From Hyphomonas sp. TMED17 (GTDB lineage: Bacteria; Pseudomonadota; Alphaproteobacteria; Caulobacterales; Hyphomonadaceae), in NCBI GenBank assembly GCA_002172915.1, contig NHBW01000008.1:51767-108894 (forward strand): a DNA stretch of 57,128 bases, read 5' to 3'. Below the pieces are notes generated by a model. The model made no database searches. It was given only the letters and a program-made list of their open reading frames with translations, and was not told the DNA's origin. This document shows positions 19,414 to 28,376 of the stretch, in pieces. The translations under genes were made by a program, and so were the position numbers. How positions within the stretch are numbered: position 1 is the first letter of the stretch; each line of letters starts with the position of its first letter.

Positions 19414-19997
19414 TCCTCTGACCGTCCAAGCTCGAAAAAGACACCTTGTGACCAGACCCCGAGAATATCCGGTTCCGCTTCGCTGGGTACCGCCATGTCA
19501 ACAAGCTCGTAGAAAACAGGACGGCTTAACTTCGCATCCAGACCACCCCGCACCCGGACATAAGGCGCCGGCTCGAGCGTTTCGCCGCTGTATCGCACGG
19601 TCAATGTCCGATCCGGGCCAAGCAATGTCACATCACCAAGATTGGTCGTAAACGCCAGCACCTGATCCGATCCGGCGGGGCCGGCGCGGTCAACCCGAAC
19701 GGCGATGAAAGGGGCATCTTCAACGTGCACGACGACTTTTTCATAGGGGGTTACCAAATAGATACAGCCATCATCATCCTTGCGCAAAATCCTCGAAAAC
19801 AGCTTCACCAGCCGCGCCCGGCCGATCCGGTCACCTTCATGCCACCAGCTTCCGTCACGCCGGATTTCCATCCCGATATCGCCGCAATTTTCAGGATGCC
19901 AGGATTCAACCGGCGGTAATTTTCCGTCCAAGCCATCCGGGGCGATCTTTTTCATCAATTGTTCTAACGAAAAAAATGGGTTCGAAGGTGCTATCAT
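19410..19997 (-). CDS. DUF1285 domain-containing protein
   Basis: 195 residues, no signal peptide or membrane segment. Family marks are SWHPENCGDIGMEIRRDGSW, HEGDRIGRARLVKLFSRILR, DGCIYLVTPYEKVVVHVEDAPF and a later DRTLTVRY. Function is unknown. It is the first gene of a minus-strand run DUF1285-NUDIX-DUF6111-like-cca, seen in many alphaproteobacteria. Confidence 0.88.
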   Translation of the reverse strand: MIAPSNPFFSLEQLMKKIAPDGLDGKLPPVESWHPENCGDIGMEIRRDGSWWHEGDRIGRARLVKLFSRILRKDDDGCIYLVTPYEKVVVHVEDAPFIAVRVDRAGPAGSDQVLAFTTNLGDVTLLGPDRTLTVRYSGETLEPAPYVRVRGGLDAKLSRPVFYELVDMAVPSEAEPDILGVWSQGVFFELGRSEE

Positions 19998-20225
19998 TAA
20001 ATGCTCCGGGGTGCGCTCTTCTAGAGGTAGGGCGAAGACACCGCTGAGTGAAGCCGCTGTTTAATATTGCCTTCCGAACCGAACAGGAAAAGAGCTTTTA
20101 TCATGCCGGCAGCGCGATCATGGTGCACGCCTTGCGCAATTGTTGCCGACACAGCGTGTCTTGCCGGTCGTCGGACAAGCATGCCTGGTTCAGCAGCTCT
20201 GAACGTGGCCAGCATTCGAAAACAG

Positions 20226-20729
20226 TTAGCAGACAGCCTTATCCGCGCGAACCAGTCCACGCAGCGTAACATTCGTATCTGCAAGCCCGATTGTCAAAAC
20301 TCTTTTGACATCCTGCGGACCGGGAAACGTCAATAAATCCGCATGTTGCGCCGAGAATCCAAGTCCTTCGAAATACTCTCGCGCGCCGATTATGACACCG
20401 GCCGGCCAGCCAGCCTCGGTCGCCGCCGCAATACAGTGATGGATAATACGCTGCCCGACCCCCTCACCCTGATACGCCGGATCGACAGCAAGTGGCCCAA
20501 AAAAAACGGCCCCGACTGCATCGCTACCAACTTTCAGAGGCCATAAACGACAGACCCCGATCACACAGCCATTTGCTCGCCCAACACGCGATAGATCCGG
20601 CAGAGAGGACGTACCCTCGCGCAGCCGCTCTGCTGTTTTCGCAAAATGTCCCGGGCCAAATGTATAATCGTACAGCGCCTCAATTTCAGAGGCGTCACGG
20701 CAGGGATCTTCAGGCAGTATTTCGATCAT
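20226..20729 (-). CDS. GNAT-family N-acetyltransferase
   Basis: 167 residues. Motif A is FGPLAVDPAYQGEGVGQRIIHHCI, with the Q-G-E-G-V-G acetyl-CoA loop, preceded by the beta strand GAVFFGPLAV and followed by AGWPAGVIIGAREYFEGLGF. This pattern fits the YhbS-like predicted N-acetyltransferases (N-acetyl transfer to an unknown amine). It is transcribed 44 bases downstream of the alpha/beta hydrolase. Confidence 0.85.
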   Translation of the reverse strand: MIEILPEDPCRDASEIEALYDYTFGPGHFAKTAERLREGTSSLPDLSRVGRANGCVIGVCRLWPLKVGSDAVGAVFFGPLAVDPAYQGEGVGQRIIHHCIAAATEAGWPAGVIIGAREYFEGLGFSAQHADLLTFPGPQDVKRVLTIGLADTNVTLRGLVRADKAVC

Positions 20730-20773
20730 CGGCTGGCCTTAGCGGCCCGCTTAAAAAAACGCAAACCCGGTAT

Positions 20774-21721
20774 TCAGACCAATTGCCGAAGCAATACCTT
20801 TAATTTTTCGACAAAGTCGAGTGGCTGGTCCAACATGACATGATGCTGGGCATTATCGACCGATGACATCAATATATCGGGCCGTAACTCCCGCATATAC
20901 GCCCAGGAATCGTCAGTCACCAAAACCGAATCGGCGCCTCGCATCACCGCCAGCGGACAAGTGATTTCGACAAACACGTCTCGAAACTCTCGCTGGAACT
21001 CGAAACGGCGCCAGATAAAAGGATCGAATTTCCAGGTCCAGCCCTTGCTGCCATCGTCGAGATCGACCTCTTTCAGACTGTGACGTCCGATATAATCGAC
21101 AATAAAATGATTCTCACACGGCTGGGCCGGCGCGAGCCGGAAGCGCGCCAGCGCGGCCTCGAAACTCGGATAGATCCGGTTAGGTCTGGACCGCTCAGGC
21201 GGCCCTTCATGCGGACCGTCAGGACGACGGATCGCACTGTCTACCACGACAAGCCCGGCAAACTGGTCGGCGTAATCGGCTGCAGCGAATAATCCTACAA
21301 AGCCGCCGAAAGAATGGGCTACAAGTATCGGCTTGCGGCCGTCTTCATTAAGGCCGGAGGCCAAAGCCACAGCTAGCAATTCCCGGCTAAATGTCTCAAT
21401 ATTGTAGATCGGACGCTGGGAGCTGTCGCCCATCCCGCCGAGCGTGATTGCGACGACATAATACGTGTCGAGCAAGGCCGGTGCAATAAAATCATACCAA
21501 TGCGCATGCGCGCCATTACCATGCACGAGTAGCAAACCCGGCTTGGTCCGGTCCCCCCAGGTTTGATAGTGGATTTTAGCACCGTCAACATAGACCGATT
21601 CTGTCGTGTAATTCGTATTAACGGCCTCGACGAACCAGTCGGGTGCCTCGGGGCGCTTTCCACGGTAACATTTCAGGGGCAATTTCTCGCTATTGTCGCC
21701 GCCGGCATACAGATCAGCCAT
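20774..21721 (-). CDS. Alpha/beta hydrolase
   Basis: 315 residues, cytosolic. VHGNGAHAHWYDF gives the oxyanion segment, ITLGGMGDS follows, and AHSFGGFVGL is the nucleophile elbow with its Ser. The late acidic residue is in MRGADSVLV and the catalytic His in NAQHHVMLDQP. It overlaps by 8 bases with the thioesterase upstream on the same strand, so the two are probably co-expressed and may act on related acyl substrates; that is inference. Confidence 0.86.
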   Translation of the reverse strand: MADLYAGGDNSEKLPLKCYRGKRPEAPDWFVEAVNTNYTTESVYVDGAKIHYQTWGDRTKPGLLLVHGNGAHAHWYDFIAPALLDTYYVVAITLGGMGDSSQRPIYNIETFSRELLAVALASGLNEDGRKPILVAHSFGGFVGLFAAADYADQFAGLVVVDSAIRRPDGPHEGPPERSRPNRIYPSFEAALARFRLAPAQPCENHFIVDYIGRHSLKEVDLDDGSKGWTWKFDPFIWRRFEFQREFRDVFVEITCPLAVMRGADSVLVTDDSWAYMRELRPDILMSSVDNAQHHVMLDQPLDFVEKLKVLLRQLV

Positions 21722-22157
21722 TCTGCTCTCTTCTCTTTATCGTTTTGAAAACACCGCTGCCGGTCATAATCACGCGATCATTCGTCCAGATACGGCCGGT
21801 CACTGTGTGGAGGTTATCAATACTTGAAATGACATCTCCGCGTCCCATAACCCAGTCGCCTAATTCCGCGCCTGAAAGAAAGTCGCAGACTAACCGCACT
21901 GTTACCCACCAGGTTTCATCCGACTGAGCCACCGCGGCGCCCCATGACATATCGGCAAAAGTCATCAACATGCCGCCATGCGCATTGGTCATGCCATTAA
22001 TGTGATGTTCGGCCACTTCGAATGCCCGAACCGGAGGCCCGTTCCCCCGCTTCTCGAGCAATGGTCCGACCTGTCGACCAAACCCCTTATGCCATGGCAA
22101 AGGCTTAAATCCGGCCGGCGCGGCTTGGGACAAATTCTGCGTCAGATCATCACTCAT
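21714..22157 (-). CDS. PaaI-family hotdog thioesterase
   Basis: 147 residues. The hotdog pattern NAHGGMLMTFADMSWGAAV supplies the Asn/Asp-type acidic active-site helix, followed by SGAELGDWVMGRGDVIS and TGRIWTNDRVIMTGSGVF, the outer strands of the sheet. It would hydrolyse an acyl- or aryl-CoA. First gene of a two-gene unit with the alpha/beta hydrolase. Confidence 0.88.
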   Translation of the reverse strand: MSDDLTQNLSQAAPAGFKPLPWHKGFGRQVGPLLEKRGNGPPVRAFEVAEHHINGMTNAHGGMLMTFADMSWGAAVAQSDETWWVTVRLVCDFLSGAELGDWVMGRGDVISSIDNLHTVTGRIWTNDRVIMTGSGVFKTIKRREQNG

Positions 22158-22486
22158 GCAGCCGGAATGCGCAAAACCGGCCGCAAGAGCAAGTCCTCAC
22201 CCGACGCCAACAGGGCAAGTTACTTTGACCGGATTAAGCGGAAACCCGCCGCCGGAGAATAGATTTGTAAAACCCTGGCACACTTAAAACCGGGTCAGCT
22301 CATCCCCCCAGTGATGCGCGATTAAAAAGATCGCCGGCTCACCAATATGAGCGTCTTTTCCGGATTTTAATGCCCGTTATGGTTCAAGGCTCGACACCAG
22401 CGTTTTTATTAAATAACCTGCATCCGGGGGAGAGCGTTTTTTGTGCTCTCTATCACCGAGAAAAGAATAACTTGGAGAGAGTAAAC
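22158..22486 (+). promoter_or_regulatory. Leader region of the lipoprotein gene, with a hairpin
   Basis: A 329-bp divergent spacer between the thioesterase and the lipoprotein at 22487. Just before the start, GAGAGC (22430-22435) pairs with GCTCTC (22445-22450) over a T-rich loop; the T residues are inside the loop, so it is not a terminator on the plus strand. TTGGAGAGAG at 22472-22481 is a strong ribosome site for the ATG at 22487. No clear -35/-10 pair was found. Confidence 0.45.
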
Positions 22487-23356
22487 ATGAAAACTTTTAA
22501 CATAATGCTTGCAACCACAGCCATCGGCGTGCTGGCGGCTTGTCAGCCGGTAACCGAAGCAGCCGACGAAGCCGAAGCCACTGTTGATGCCGCTGTCGAG
22601 GTTGCCGAAGTAGAAGTCATGGATCCGGAAAGCTTTGATAACTATGGCGGTTACATTGAATATGTCTGGCTAAAAGCTGGCGAGAATAATTCACCGGAAA
22701 CATTCTCAGCCTTTGTCGCCGACTGGAACGCGGCGACAGATGAAGCTGGCAGTGAAATGAGCGCCTATGCTTATGTCCCGATGCAAGAAAATGAAAACTG
22801 GGACGGACTTTGGGTCAATGCATTCCCGAACAAGGCCGCTCGCAACGAAGCTTGGGCAAGCTATGAGGCAGCCGGAACCGAAGCCGCGCTCGCTGCAGCT
22901 CACCCGGGCGTAATCGAGCCAGTTGGTGAAACCTATGGCGACAATGCTTATGGCTTCTATCGCTATGATGCCGAAGACCTGCCAACAAATACAATGACCG
23001 CATCGACGGGCCCTGACCAAACACCTTATGCTGTTGGCGTTCTGGCCTGTAGCTTCAATGAAGGCCAGAGCTGGGATGAACTCGGCGCAGCAATCGAAAC
23101 ATCATATATTCCTTGGCTTGCAACGCTGGACGAAGACACAAGCGGTTATGCCATGGCCATCGAAGTTCCTGATTTTGAAACAGATCAGTTCGACTATCTC
23201 TGGAAGAATATTCACCAGACAGCCGAAGGTGCTGCCGAAGGCGGAGCCGCGTGGGCAGAAACCGGAGCTGAGGTTCAGGCTGTATTAGAAAGCATTGCGA
23301 CCTGTGGCGAGCAGTCTTTCAGCGCCGGATATGTTCTGCGTTTAAACGAGAGCTAG
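22487..23356 (+). CDS. Lipoprotein of unknown function, 289 residues
   Basis: Start ATG 22487 has GGAGAGAG 5 bases upstream; longer in-frame starts lack one. The N-terminus KTFNIMLATTAIGVLAACQP is a lipoprotein signal with lipobox LAAC. An Ala/Glu-rich linker follows (residues 20-45). The body may hold two similar halves, each with Tyr/Trp-rich segments (YGGYIEYVWLKAGENNSPE and TDQFDYLWKNIHQT), but the domain is not recognised. It resembles the NIPSNAP/ABM-like small-molecule fold only loosely. It is closed by a very strong terminator. An envelope location is inferred. Confidence 0.8.
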   Translation: MKTFNIMLATTAIGVLAACQPVTEAADEAEATVDAAVEVAEVEVMDPESFDNYGGYIEYVWLKAGENNSPETFSAFVADWNAATDEAGSEMSAYAYVPMQENENWDGLWVNAFPNKAARNEAWASYEAAGTEAALAAAHPGVIEPVGETYGDNAYGFYRYDAEDLPTNTMTASTGPDQTPYAVGVLACSFNEGQSWDELGAAIETSYIPWLATLDEDTSGYAMAIEVPDFETDQFDYLWKNIHQTAEGAAEGGAAWAETGAEVQAVLESIATCGEQSFSAGYVLRLNES

Positions 23357-23387
23357 ATCTTTCGCGTTTCCTCTGAAACGTAAAGCA

Positions 23388-23417
23388 GCCCGCCGGATTC
23401 GTCCGGCGGGCTTTTCT
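23388..23417 (+). terminator. Strong rho-independent terminator after the 289-residue lipoprotein
   Basis: A perfect 10-bp stem GCCCGCCGGA/TCCGGCGGGC capped by a TTCG tetraloop and followed by TTTTCT. The loop is among the most stable known, and the hairpin begins 31 bases after the stop codon. Confidence 0.92.
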
Positions 23418-23790
23418 CTGTCCCGAAATTGAAGGTTTGCCGGAAATGACAAAAGCGAGCACTGGCCGGCAGGCACTCGACCAGCAGACGTTTTAATCCG
23501 ATGGCGGTTTAAAGCCTGGCCTTCGAGGTCTGGCGCCCGGCAAATTGACGCCGGAGCGTACCGATTGATAGACGCATAAAAATCGCTATTGCACCGAAAT
23601 CGGCTGCGGGAAGATCCCATTTTACCTGCGATTGCATCAAATTTGCCCATTCACTCGGAATCTATGCTCAAAAAAGCCGGTGCACAGCAGGCTTTTATTT
23701 GGCATGACTTATGTAGATTGGCGAAGTTTAAGTATTCTGCTAGACGATTTCCTCCCCCCCCCGAGATTTTTGTTAAAAAGGATTTGATAC
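23418..23790 (+). promoter_or_regulatory. Spacer and leader of the acidic lipoprotein
   Basis: This 373-bp stretch holds no gene. It contains an inverted repeat AAAAGCC...GGCTTTT (about 23672-23696), a run of nine C residues at 23754-23762, and the ribosome site AAAAAGGA shortly before ATG 23791. No promoter could be assigned with confidence. Confidence 0.4.
23754..23762 (+). repeat. Run of nine C residues in a 5' leader
   Basis: Nine consecutive C bases end 28 bases before the ATG of the acidic lipoprotein. Mononucleotide tracts of this length can gain or lose bases by strand slippage and so alter transcript or promoter spacing. Phase variation here is inference only. Confidence 0.75.
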
Positions 23791-24060
23791 ATGACAAAAT
23801 GGACATTGGCCGCGAGCCTTTTGGCTTCTGGAGTACTTGTTGCATGCCAGCCGGCAGAAGCTCCTGCTACCGAAGCCCCTGAAGCGCCTGTAGAAGAAGT
23901 CGTTGCAGAAGAAGGCGTCGAAGCTGAAGTTGTTGTTGAAGCAGAAGAAGCAACTGAAGAAGCTGCTGAAGAAGCTCCTGCTGAGGACGCTGCTGAAGAA
24001 GAAGCACACGCAGAAGAAGAGCATGCTGAAGAAGATCATGCGGAAGAAGCTGCCGAGTAA
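23791..24060 (+). CDS. Small acidic, low-complexity lipoprotein, 89 residues
   Basis: The N-terminus TKWTLAASLLASGVLVACQP is a lipoprotein signal with lipobox LVAC. The mature part is almost entirely Glu, Ala, Val and Pro, with three HAEEEH/DHAEE-like repeats near the end and no aromatic residues. It is probably an extended, strongly negative chain attached to the membrane. No known family was recognised. The signal and the ACQP junction closely resemble the 289-residue lipoprotein 435 bases upstream. It has AAGGA at the ribosome site and its own terminator. Confidence 0.8.
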   Translation: MTKWTLAASLLASGVLVACQPAEAPATEAPEAPVEEVVAEEGVEAEVVVEAEEATEEAAEEAPAEDAAEEEAHAEEEHAEEDHAEEAAE

Positions 24061-24120
24061 TTTTACTTCGGCCTAATCTTCATCGGAATAAATTTTCCGA
24101 TTGCAGGCTTTAAAACATTA

Positions 24121-24152
24121 AGGTGTCGGGAAACGTTCCCGACACCTTTTTT
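24121..24152 (+). terminator. Rho-independent terminator after the acidic lipoprotein
   Basis: A perfect 12-bp stem AGGTGTCGGGAA/TTCCCGACACCT with loop ACG, followed by a T run. It lies 60 bases after the stop codon and just before the 3' end of the facing SDR gene, so it could serve both strands, though the minus-strand T tract is weaker. Confidence 0.92.
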
Positions 24153-24156
24153 AGCT

Positions 24157-24942
24157 CTAGAAAATTGAATATCCGCCATCAACGACGAGCGTCGTTCCAG
24201 ACTGGTATGCTGACGCGTCCGAAGCGAGATAAACCGCAATACCGCCAAAATCGTCCGGTGTACCCCAGCGTCTCGCTGGCACTCGGGAGATTACTTTGCT
24301 TTCAAATACATCTGATCCTTGAGCAGCTCCGGTCATATCAGTTGCAATCCAGCCGGGTAAAATGGCGTTCGCGCGAATACCGTATCGCGCATGTTCGACC
24401 GCAATCCCTTTCAACATCGAAATCAAGCCACCTTTGGTTGCGGCATAGGCCTGATTTCGTCCAGCACCTTCAATTGCCGCAAGCGAGGCAACCCCCACGA
24501 CCGAGCCACCCGGATCGCCGGCTTTAGCACGATCAACAATATGCCTGACGCTCTCACGCAGCGTCCAGAACGCGCCATCAAGATTAACCGCCATGTTTTT
24601 CCGCCATGTTTCGGTATCCATATCGACGAAATTCGGCGCGCCAAAACCGACACCCGCATTTGCAAAGCAACTGTCAATCCGGCCCATTTTTGAAACCGTC
24701 TCATTTGTGGCATCTACCACTGCCTGTTCGTCAGCGACATCAACCTCCCATGACATCACTTCGCCTGTCCCCAGTTTCGACAGCTCCTCAACCGCCTCGC
24801 GATTCGCATCAGCCTTTCGCCCCCAAATTGCAACCGAGCCGTTACTCGCCGCAATGGCTCTTGCCATACCAAGTCCAATTCCGCGATTTCCGCCCGTTAC
24901 GAGGGATACTTTGCCAGCTAAATTATACGGTGAATAAGTCAT
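24157..24942 (-). CDS. Short-chain dehydrogenase/reductase (SDR) family oxidoreductase
   Basis: 261 residues, classical SDR. The cofactor loop is TGGNRGIG at residue about 17, NAG is in CFANAGVG, and the catalytic set includes VASLAA (Ser) and YAATKGG (Tyr and Lys). The PG motif is LPGWIATDM. The residue after the second beta strand (WGRKADANRE) has Arg and Lys near the ribose site, which may favour NADP; this is inferred. Substrate is unknown. Confidence 0.92.
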   Translation of the reverse strand: MTYSPYNLAGKVSLVTGGNRGIGLGMARAIAASNGSVAIWGRKADANREAVEELSKLGTGEVMSWEVDVADEQAVVDATNETVSKMGRIDSCFANAGVGFGAPNFVDMDTETWRKNMAVNLDGAFWTLRESVRHIVDRAKAGDPGGSVVGVASLAAIEGAGRNQAYAATKGGLISMLKGIAVEHARYGIRANAILPGWIATDMTGAAQGSDVFESKVISRVPARRWGTPDDFGGIAVYLASDASAYQSGTTLVVDGGYSIF

Positions 24943-25015
24943 GCGTTTTCCTCTTCATATCTTCGTTCACGATGTCATCGCGCTGTTGAAAAGAAAAGGA
25001 CCGACGGCAAAAGAA

Positions 25016-26002
25016 TCAGGAAAATATCGACTTTTGGACATGATGAAGAAGTGGCTTGCCCTCTAGAAAATGCTGCAGATTTTCGAGAAATAACGCATCC
25101 GTGCGATCGGATGCCTGCTGGGTCACCGCCGAAATATGCGGGGTCAGCATCACTAGTGGGTGGGTCCAAAACGGGCTGTGATCGGCTAAAGGCTCCTGCC
25201 GGAAGACATCAAGCGCGGCATATCCCGGCCGTTTTCCAGCAAGACCGTTTAGCAAGGCTGCTTCATCTACGAGTGCACCCCGGCCGACATTCACAAACAG
25301 GCTTCCCGGACGCATGCGGGCAAAGAAATCAGCATCGGCAATTGCCTCTGTCTCGGCATTGTGCGGCATTGCCAGAAGCACTGCATCAGCGGCCCCCAGC
25401 GCATCGTGCAATCGATCCGGCGCAATCAATATATCTGCATGCTCATCCATTCCGGGCGAGCGGCGCACTCCGGTCACATGCGCACCGAGTGCCTTCAATC
25501 GCCGGCCAGTTGCACGTCCGATCATCCCAAACCCGAGAATAAGCCATCGCGTCGAACTGATCTCGCGTGCAGAAATGCGCCTCCAGGCCTTGTCGCCCTG
25601 TGCTGCACGACGAGCTGCACCATTTTGAAAGTAATCAAGCCCGGCCCATACAATCCATTCGGCAATCGCGTCTGATTGCGCGTGACTATTACTAAACTGG
25701 TCAGCCTTGGCGCCAAGCGCCGTTAACATGGGATGATCAAATCCAGCGGCACCAGATTGGAACCAAACAAGATCCGGCCCAGCGAGCAAATCTGCGAAGA
25801 AGCTTGCAGCAATAGGGCTAAAATAGATATCGGCAGACCCGAACGCGATTGTCCCGCCATCGCTGCCATCAATGCCATTATGCCATGGCTGGCGGACCTC
25901 ACCATTATCACAATAGATACGCGGACAGATTTGAGACCCAAACGGCTTCAATCGTTCGCTAAGCCTGAGAAAGGTCGCCTCATGTAAGAAGACTGACAGC
26001 AT
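25016..26002 (-). CDS. D-2-hydroxyacid dehydrogenase family protein (NAD-binding)
   Basis: 328 residues. The Rossmann dinucleotide site is GFGMIGRATGRRL, with VTGVRRS after the second strand. The conserved VLLAMPHNAETEAI and FVNVGRGALVDE (catalytic Arg) lead to DVFRQEPL (Glu) and TPHISA (catalytic His). This is the set of the 2-hydroxyacid dehydrogenase/phosphoglycerate dehydrogenase family, of the GhrA-like type. The exact oxoacid substrate is unknown. No close operon partner. Confidence 0.9.
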   Translation of the reverse strand: MLSVFLHEATFLRLSERLKPFGSQICPRIYCDNGEVRQPWHNGIDGSDGGTIAFGSADIYFSPIAASFFADLLAGPDLVWFQSGAAGFDHPMLTALGAKADQFSNSHAQSDAIAEWIVWAGLDYFQNGAARRAAQGDKAWRRISAREISSTRWLILGFGMIGRATGRRLKALGAHVTGVRRSPGMDEHADILIAPDRLHDALGAADAVLLAMPHNAETEAIADADFFARMRPGSLFVNVGRGALVDEAALLNGLAGKRPGYAALDVFRQEPLADHSPFWTHPLVMLTPHISAVTQQASDRTDALFLENLQHFLEGKPLLHHVQKSIFS

Positions 26003-26103
26003 AAAAATCCCGATGATCTACTATATTAAAATAGTTGACATTGATTTTTACGATTGACCAGCCTCGAACAATTCGCACTGCGCTTTGTCACGCGGACGGC
26101 GCA

Positions 26104-26850
26104 TTAAGGTTTGACCCGCGCTTTGCCGCGTCCAAGCGCCAGAACTTTTATCGCGCCACGAAATGTCCGGACTTCCTGCACCGTCCAGTTACCCCGGATG
26201 AAGCCATTACGGATATTTGTTTTCATCAGCTTGGTTTTGTCGGCCGGATAAAAATAACCGGCCCGCTCGAGCTCATCCTCTAAGTGCTCAAACATTCTGA
26301 TGAGATCGCTACGAGGCGCCAATTCACCAACGCCCTCATTTGTGCCTTCAAATCGGCCTTGCCGACCTTGTAAAGCGCCCCAGCTGGCACAAAAGACACC
26401 GACGGCCTGCGCCAGATTTAGAGAAGCAAAATCGGGATTGACCGGATACGTCATTATAATATCGGCAAGACCCACAACCTCGCTCGGCAATCCACTGCTT
26501 TCACTGCCAAAAATAATGCCCGTGTCAGACGGAGCACGCGCTGCTGCATCAGCTGCCCCGGCAGCGTCTTCAACAATTTTTTCCATCCCGCGCGGGCGGG
26601 CAGTAGCCGCGATTACAGTCTTGAGATCACCGATCGCCGCTTCAATATTCTCAAATACCTCGACGCGCAGCCCCGAATCGAACGCACCGGCCGATAATGG
26701 CAACGCCGCCGGATTGGGCCAACCATCGCGCGGAGCAACTAATCGGAGCTCGGATATCCCAAAATTCAACATAACCCGTGCAACCGAGCCAATATTTTCG
26801 CCCAATTGCGGTTTATGCAGTATTATTCGCGGAGCAGATTGTAAATTCAT
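26104..26850 (-). CDS. trmJ: TrmH/SpoU-superfamily RNA methyltransferase (TrmJ-like)
   Basis: 248 residues from ATG 26850; an upstream extension to 26985 is Cys-rich and not conserved. Knot-fold motifs are NIGSVARVMLNFG (motif 1), IIFGSESSGLPSEVV (motif 2) and YPVNPDFASLNLAQAVGV (motif 3), where the Asn/Leu pattern marks TrmJ-type 2'-O-methylation at tRNA position 32. The C-terminal region (FEHLEDELERAGYFYPADK...IRNGFIRGNWTVQEVRTFRG) is typical of TrmJ. A terminator-like hairpin lies 33 bases before the start. Confidence 0.88.
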   Translation of the reverse strand: MNLQSAPRIILHKPQLGENIGSVARVMLNFGISELRLVAPRDGWPNPAALPLSAGAFDSGLRVEVFENIEAAIGDLKTVIAATARPRGMEKIVEDAAGAADAAARAPSDTGIIFGSESSGLPSEVVGLADIIMTYPVNPDFASLNLAQAVGVFCASWGALQGRQGRFEGTNEGVGELAPRSDLIRMFEHLEDELERAGYFYPADKTKLMKTNIRNGFIRGNWTVQEVRTFRGAIKVLALGRGKARVKP

Positions 26851-26882
26851 AAGTTTTCCCGGAGAAGAATAGCAATCGAGGC

Positions 26883-26906
26883 AAAAAAACGGCCCGTCAA
26901 ACGGGC
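26883..26906 (-). terminator. Terminator-like hairpin in the leader of the TrmJ-like gene
   Basis: On the minus strand GCCCGT, loop TTG, ACGGGC is followed within two bases by seven T residues. It is placed upstream of the gene, not after one. Nothing is encoded between it and the divergent icd promoter, so it may end a short leader RNA or act as an attenuator. Confidence 0.7.
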
Positions 26907-26945
26907 AACATAGCAATTGCCAGCACGAAAATGCAGACACCCCTT

Positions 26946-26973
26946 TTGACGCCGGCAGCAAGCCTGCTATAGC
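26946..26973 (+). promoter_or_regulatory. Likely housekeeping promoter of icd
   Basis: TTGACG and TATAGC separated by 16 bases, close to the sigma-70 consensus. The -10 ends 33 bases before the ATG of icd, which has AAAGGAAA as ribosome site. Transcription start is inferred, not measured. Confidence 0.6.
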
Positions 26974-27006
26974 GCACGCAAACACTACTGCAAAAGGAAA
27001 TCAGTA

Positions 27007-28227
27007 ATGGCAAAGATCAAAGTCGAAAATCCAGTTGTTGAGATGGATGGCGACGAGATGACCCGCATAATTTGGCAGATCATCAAAGACCAGCTTATCC
27101 ACCCTTATCTGGACATTGATCTAAAATATTACGACCTCGGCATCGAGTGTCGCGACGACACCGATGATCAAATTACAATTGATTCAGCGATGGCGACAAA
27201 GGAACATGGTGTCGCGGTAAAATGCGCAACCATTACCCCCGACGAAGATCGCGTCGAAGAGTTTGGCCTCAAGAAAATGTGGCGTTCACCCAATGGTACA
27301 ATCCGTAACATTCTCGGTGGCGTTGTGTTCAGAGAGCCAATCGTAATCGACAATATTCCGCGGCTCGTACCTGGTTGGACCCAGCCTGTCGTGGTCGGCC
27401 GCCATGCTTTTGGTGACCAGTATAAAGCGACTGACTTCCTTGTTCCCGGCGCGGGCAAGCTGACTATGAAATGGGTTGCTACAGACGGCTCCGACAGCCA
27501 GGAATATGAAGTCTTTGATTTCCCGGACGCCGGTATTGCGATGGGAATGTATAACCTCGACCAGTCTATTCGTGACTTCGCGCGCGCCAGCTTCAATTAT
27601 GGGCTTGTCCGGAAATGGCCGGTCTATCTTTCCACCAAGAACACCATCATGAAAAAATATGATGGTCGGTTCAAAGATATCTTCCAGCACATTTTCGACA
27701 CCGAGTTTAAAGACCAGTTTGCCGAATTCGGCGGTACTTATGAACATCGACTGATTGACGATATGGTTGCGTCGGCAATGAAGTGGTCGGGCGGTTATGT
27801 CTGGGCCTGTAAAAATTACGATGGCGACGTACAATCAGACACGGTTGCGCAAGGCTATGGTTCGCTTGGTCTGATGACATCGGCCCTGCTGACACCGGAT
27901 GGCAAAACCATGGAATCCGAAGCGGCGCATGGCACAGTAACCCGCCATTACCGCAACCATCAGCGTGGCGAACCAACTTCGACAAACTCGATCGCTTCGA
28001 TCTTTGCCTGGACACGAGGCCTCGAACATCGTGGCAGACTGGACAATACCCCGGACGTCACGAAGTTCGCCCGTCTACTTGAAGACATTGTCATTCGGAC
28101 CGTTGAAAAAGGCCAGATGACAAAAGACCTCGCCTTACTGGTCGGTCCCGATCAGCAATGGCTGACGACGGAAGGCTTCATTGAAGCCGTCTCCAACAAT
28201 CTTGAAACGGCGATGTCGAAAGCCTAA
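27007..28227 (+). CDS. icd: NADP-dependent isocitrate dehydrogenase (eukaryotic-type dimer)
   Basis: Oxidatively decarboxylates isocitrate to 2-oxoglutarate in the TCA cycle, making NADPH. At 406 residues it belongs to the dimeric type II group, with [41 protein letters not shown] (isocitrate phosphate loop Ser and Arg), the metal/substrate segment [16 protein letters not shown], and [12 protein letters not shown]. This type is found in many alphaproteobacteria. It has a promoter and a terminator of its own, a single-gene transcript. Confidence 0.97.
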   Translation: MAKIKVENPVVEMDGDEMTRIIWQIIKDQLIHPYLDIDLKYYDLGIECRDDTDDQITIDSAMATKEHGVAVKCATITPDEDRVEEFGLKKMWRSPNGTIRNILGGVVFREPIVIDNIPRLVPGWTQPVVVGRHAFGDQYKATDFLVPGAGKLTMKWVATDGSDSQEYEVFDFPDAGIAMGMYNLDQSIRDFARASFNYGLVRKWPVYLSTKNTIMKKYDGRFKDIFQHIFDTEFKDQFAEFGGTYEHRLIDDMVASAMKWSGGYVWACKNYDGDVQSDTVAQGYGSLGLMTSALLTPDGKTMESEAAHGTVTRHYRNHQRGEPTSTNSIASIFAWTRGLEHRGRLDNTPDVTKFARLLEDIVIRTVEKGQMTKDLALLVGPDQQWLTTEGFIEAVSNNLETAMSKA

Positions 28228-28247
28228 GCGCATACGTTTCCGAGAAG

Positions 28248-28278
28248 GGCTGGTCTGGAAACAGATCAGCCTTTTTTT
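28248..28278 (+). terminator. Rho-independent terminator after icd
   Basis: A 10-bp stem GGCTGGTCTG/CAGATCAGCC, one G-T pair, closed by a GAAA tetraloop and followed by seven T residues, 20 bases after the icd stop. Confidence 0.92.
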
Positions 28279-28376
28279 GGCTGCGGTTTGATTGATCACA
28301 CAAAGCAGCGGCGGCGCCTGATCCCTGCGCATCGATCATTTCACGGCATGTCCCACGGCTTCTGCTCAGTCCAGAT

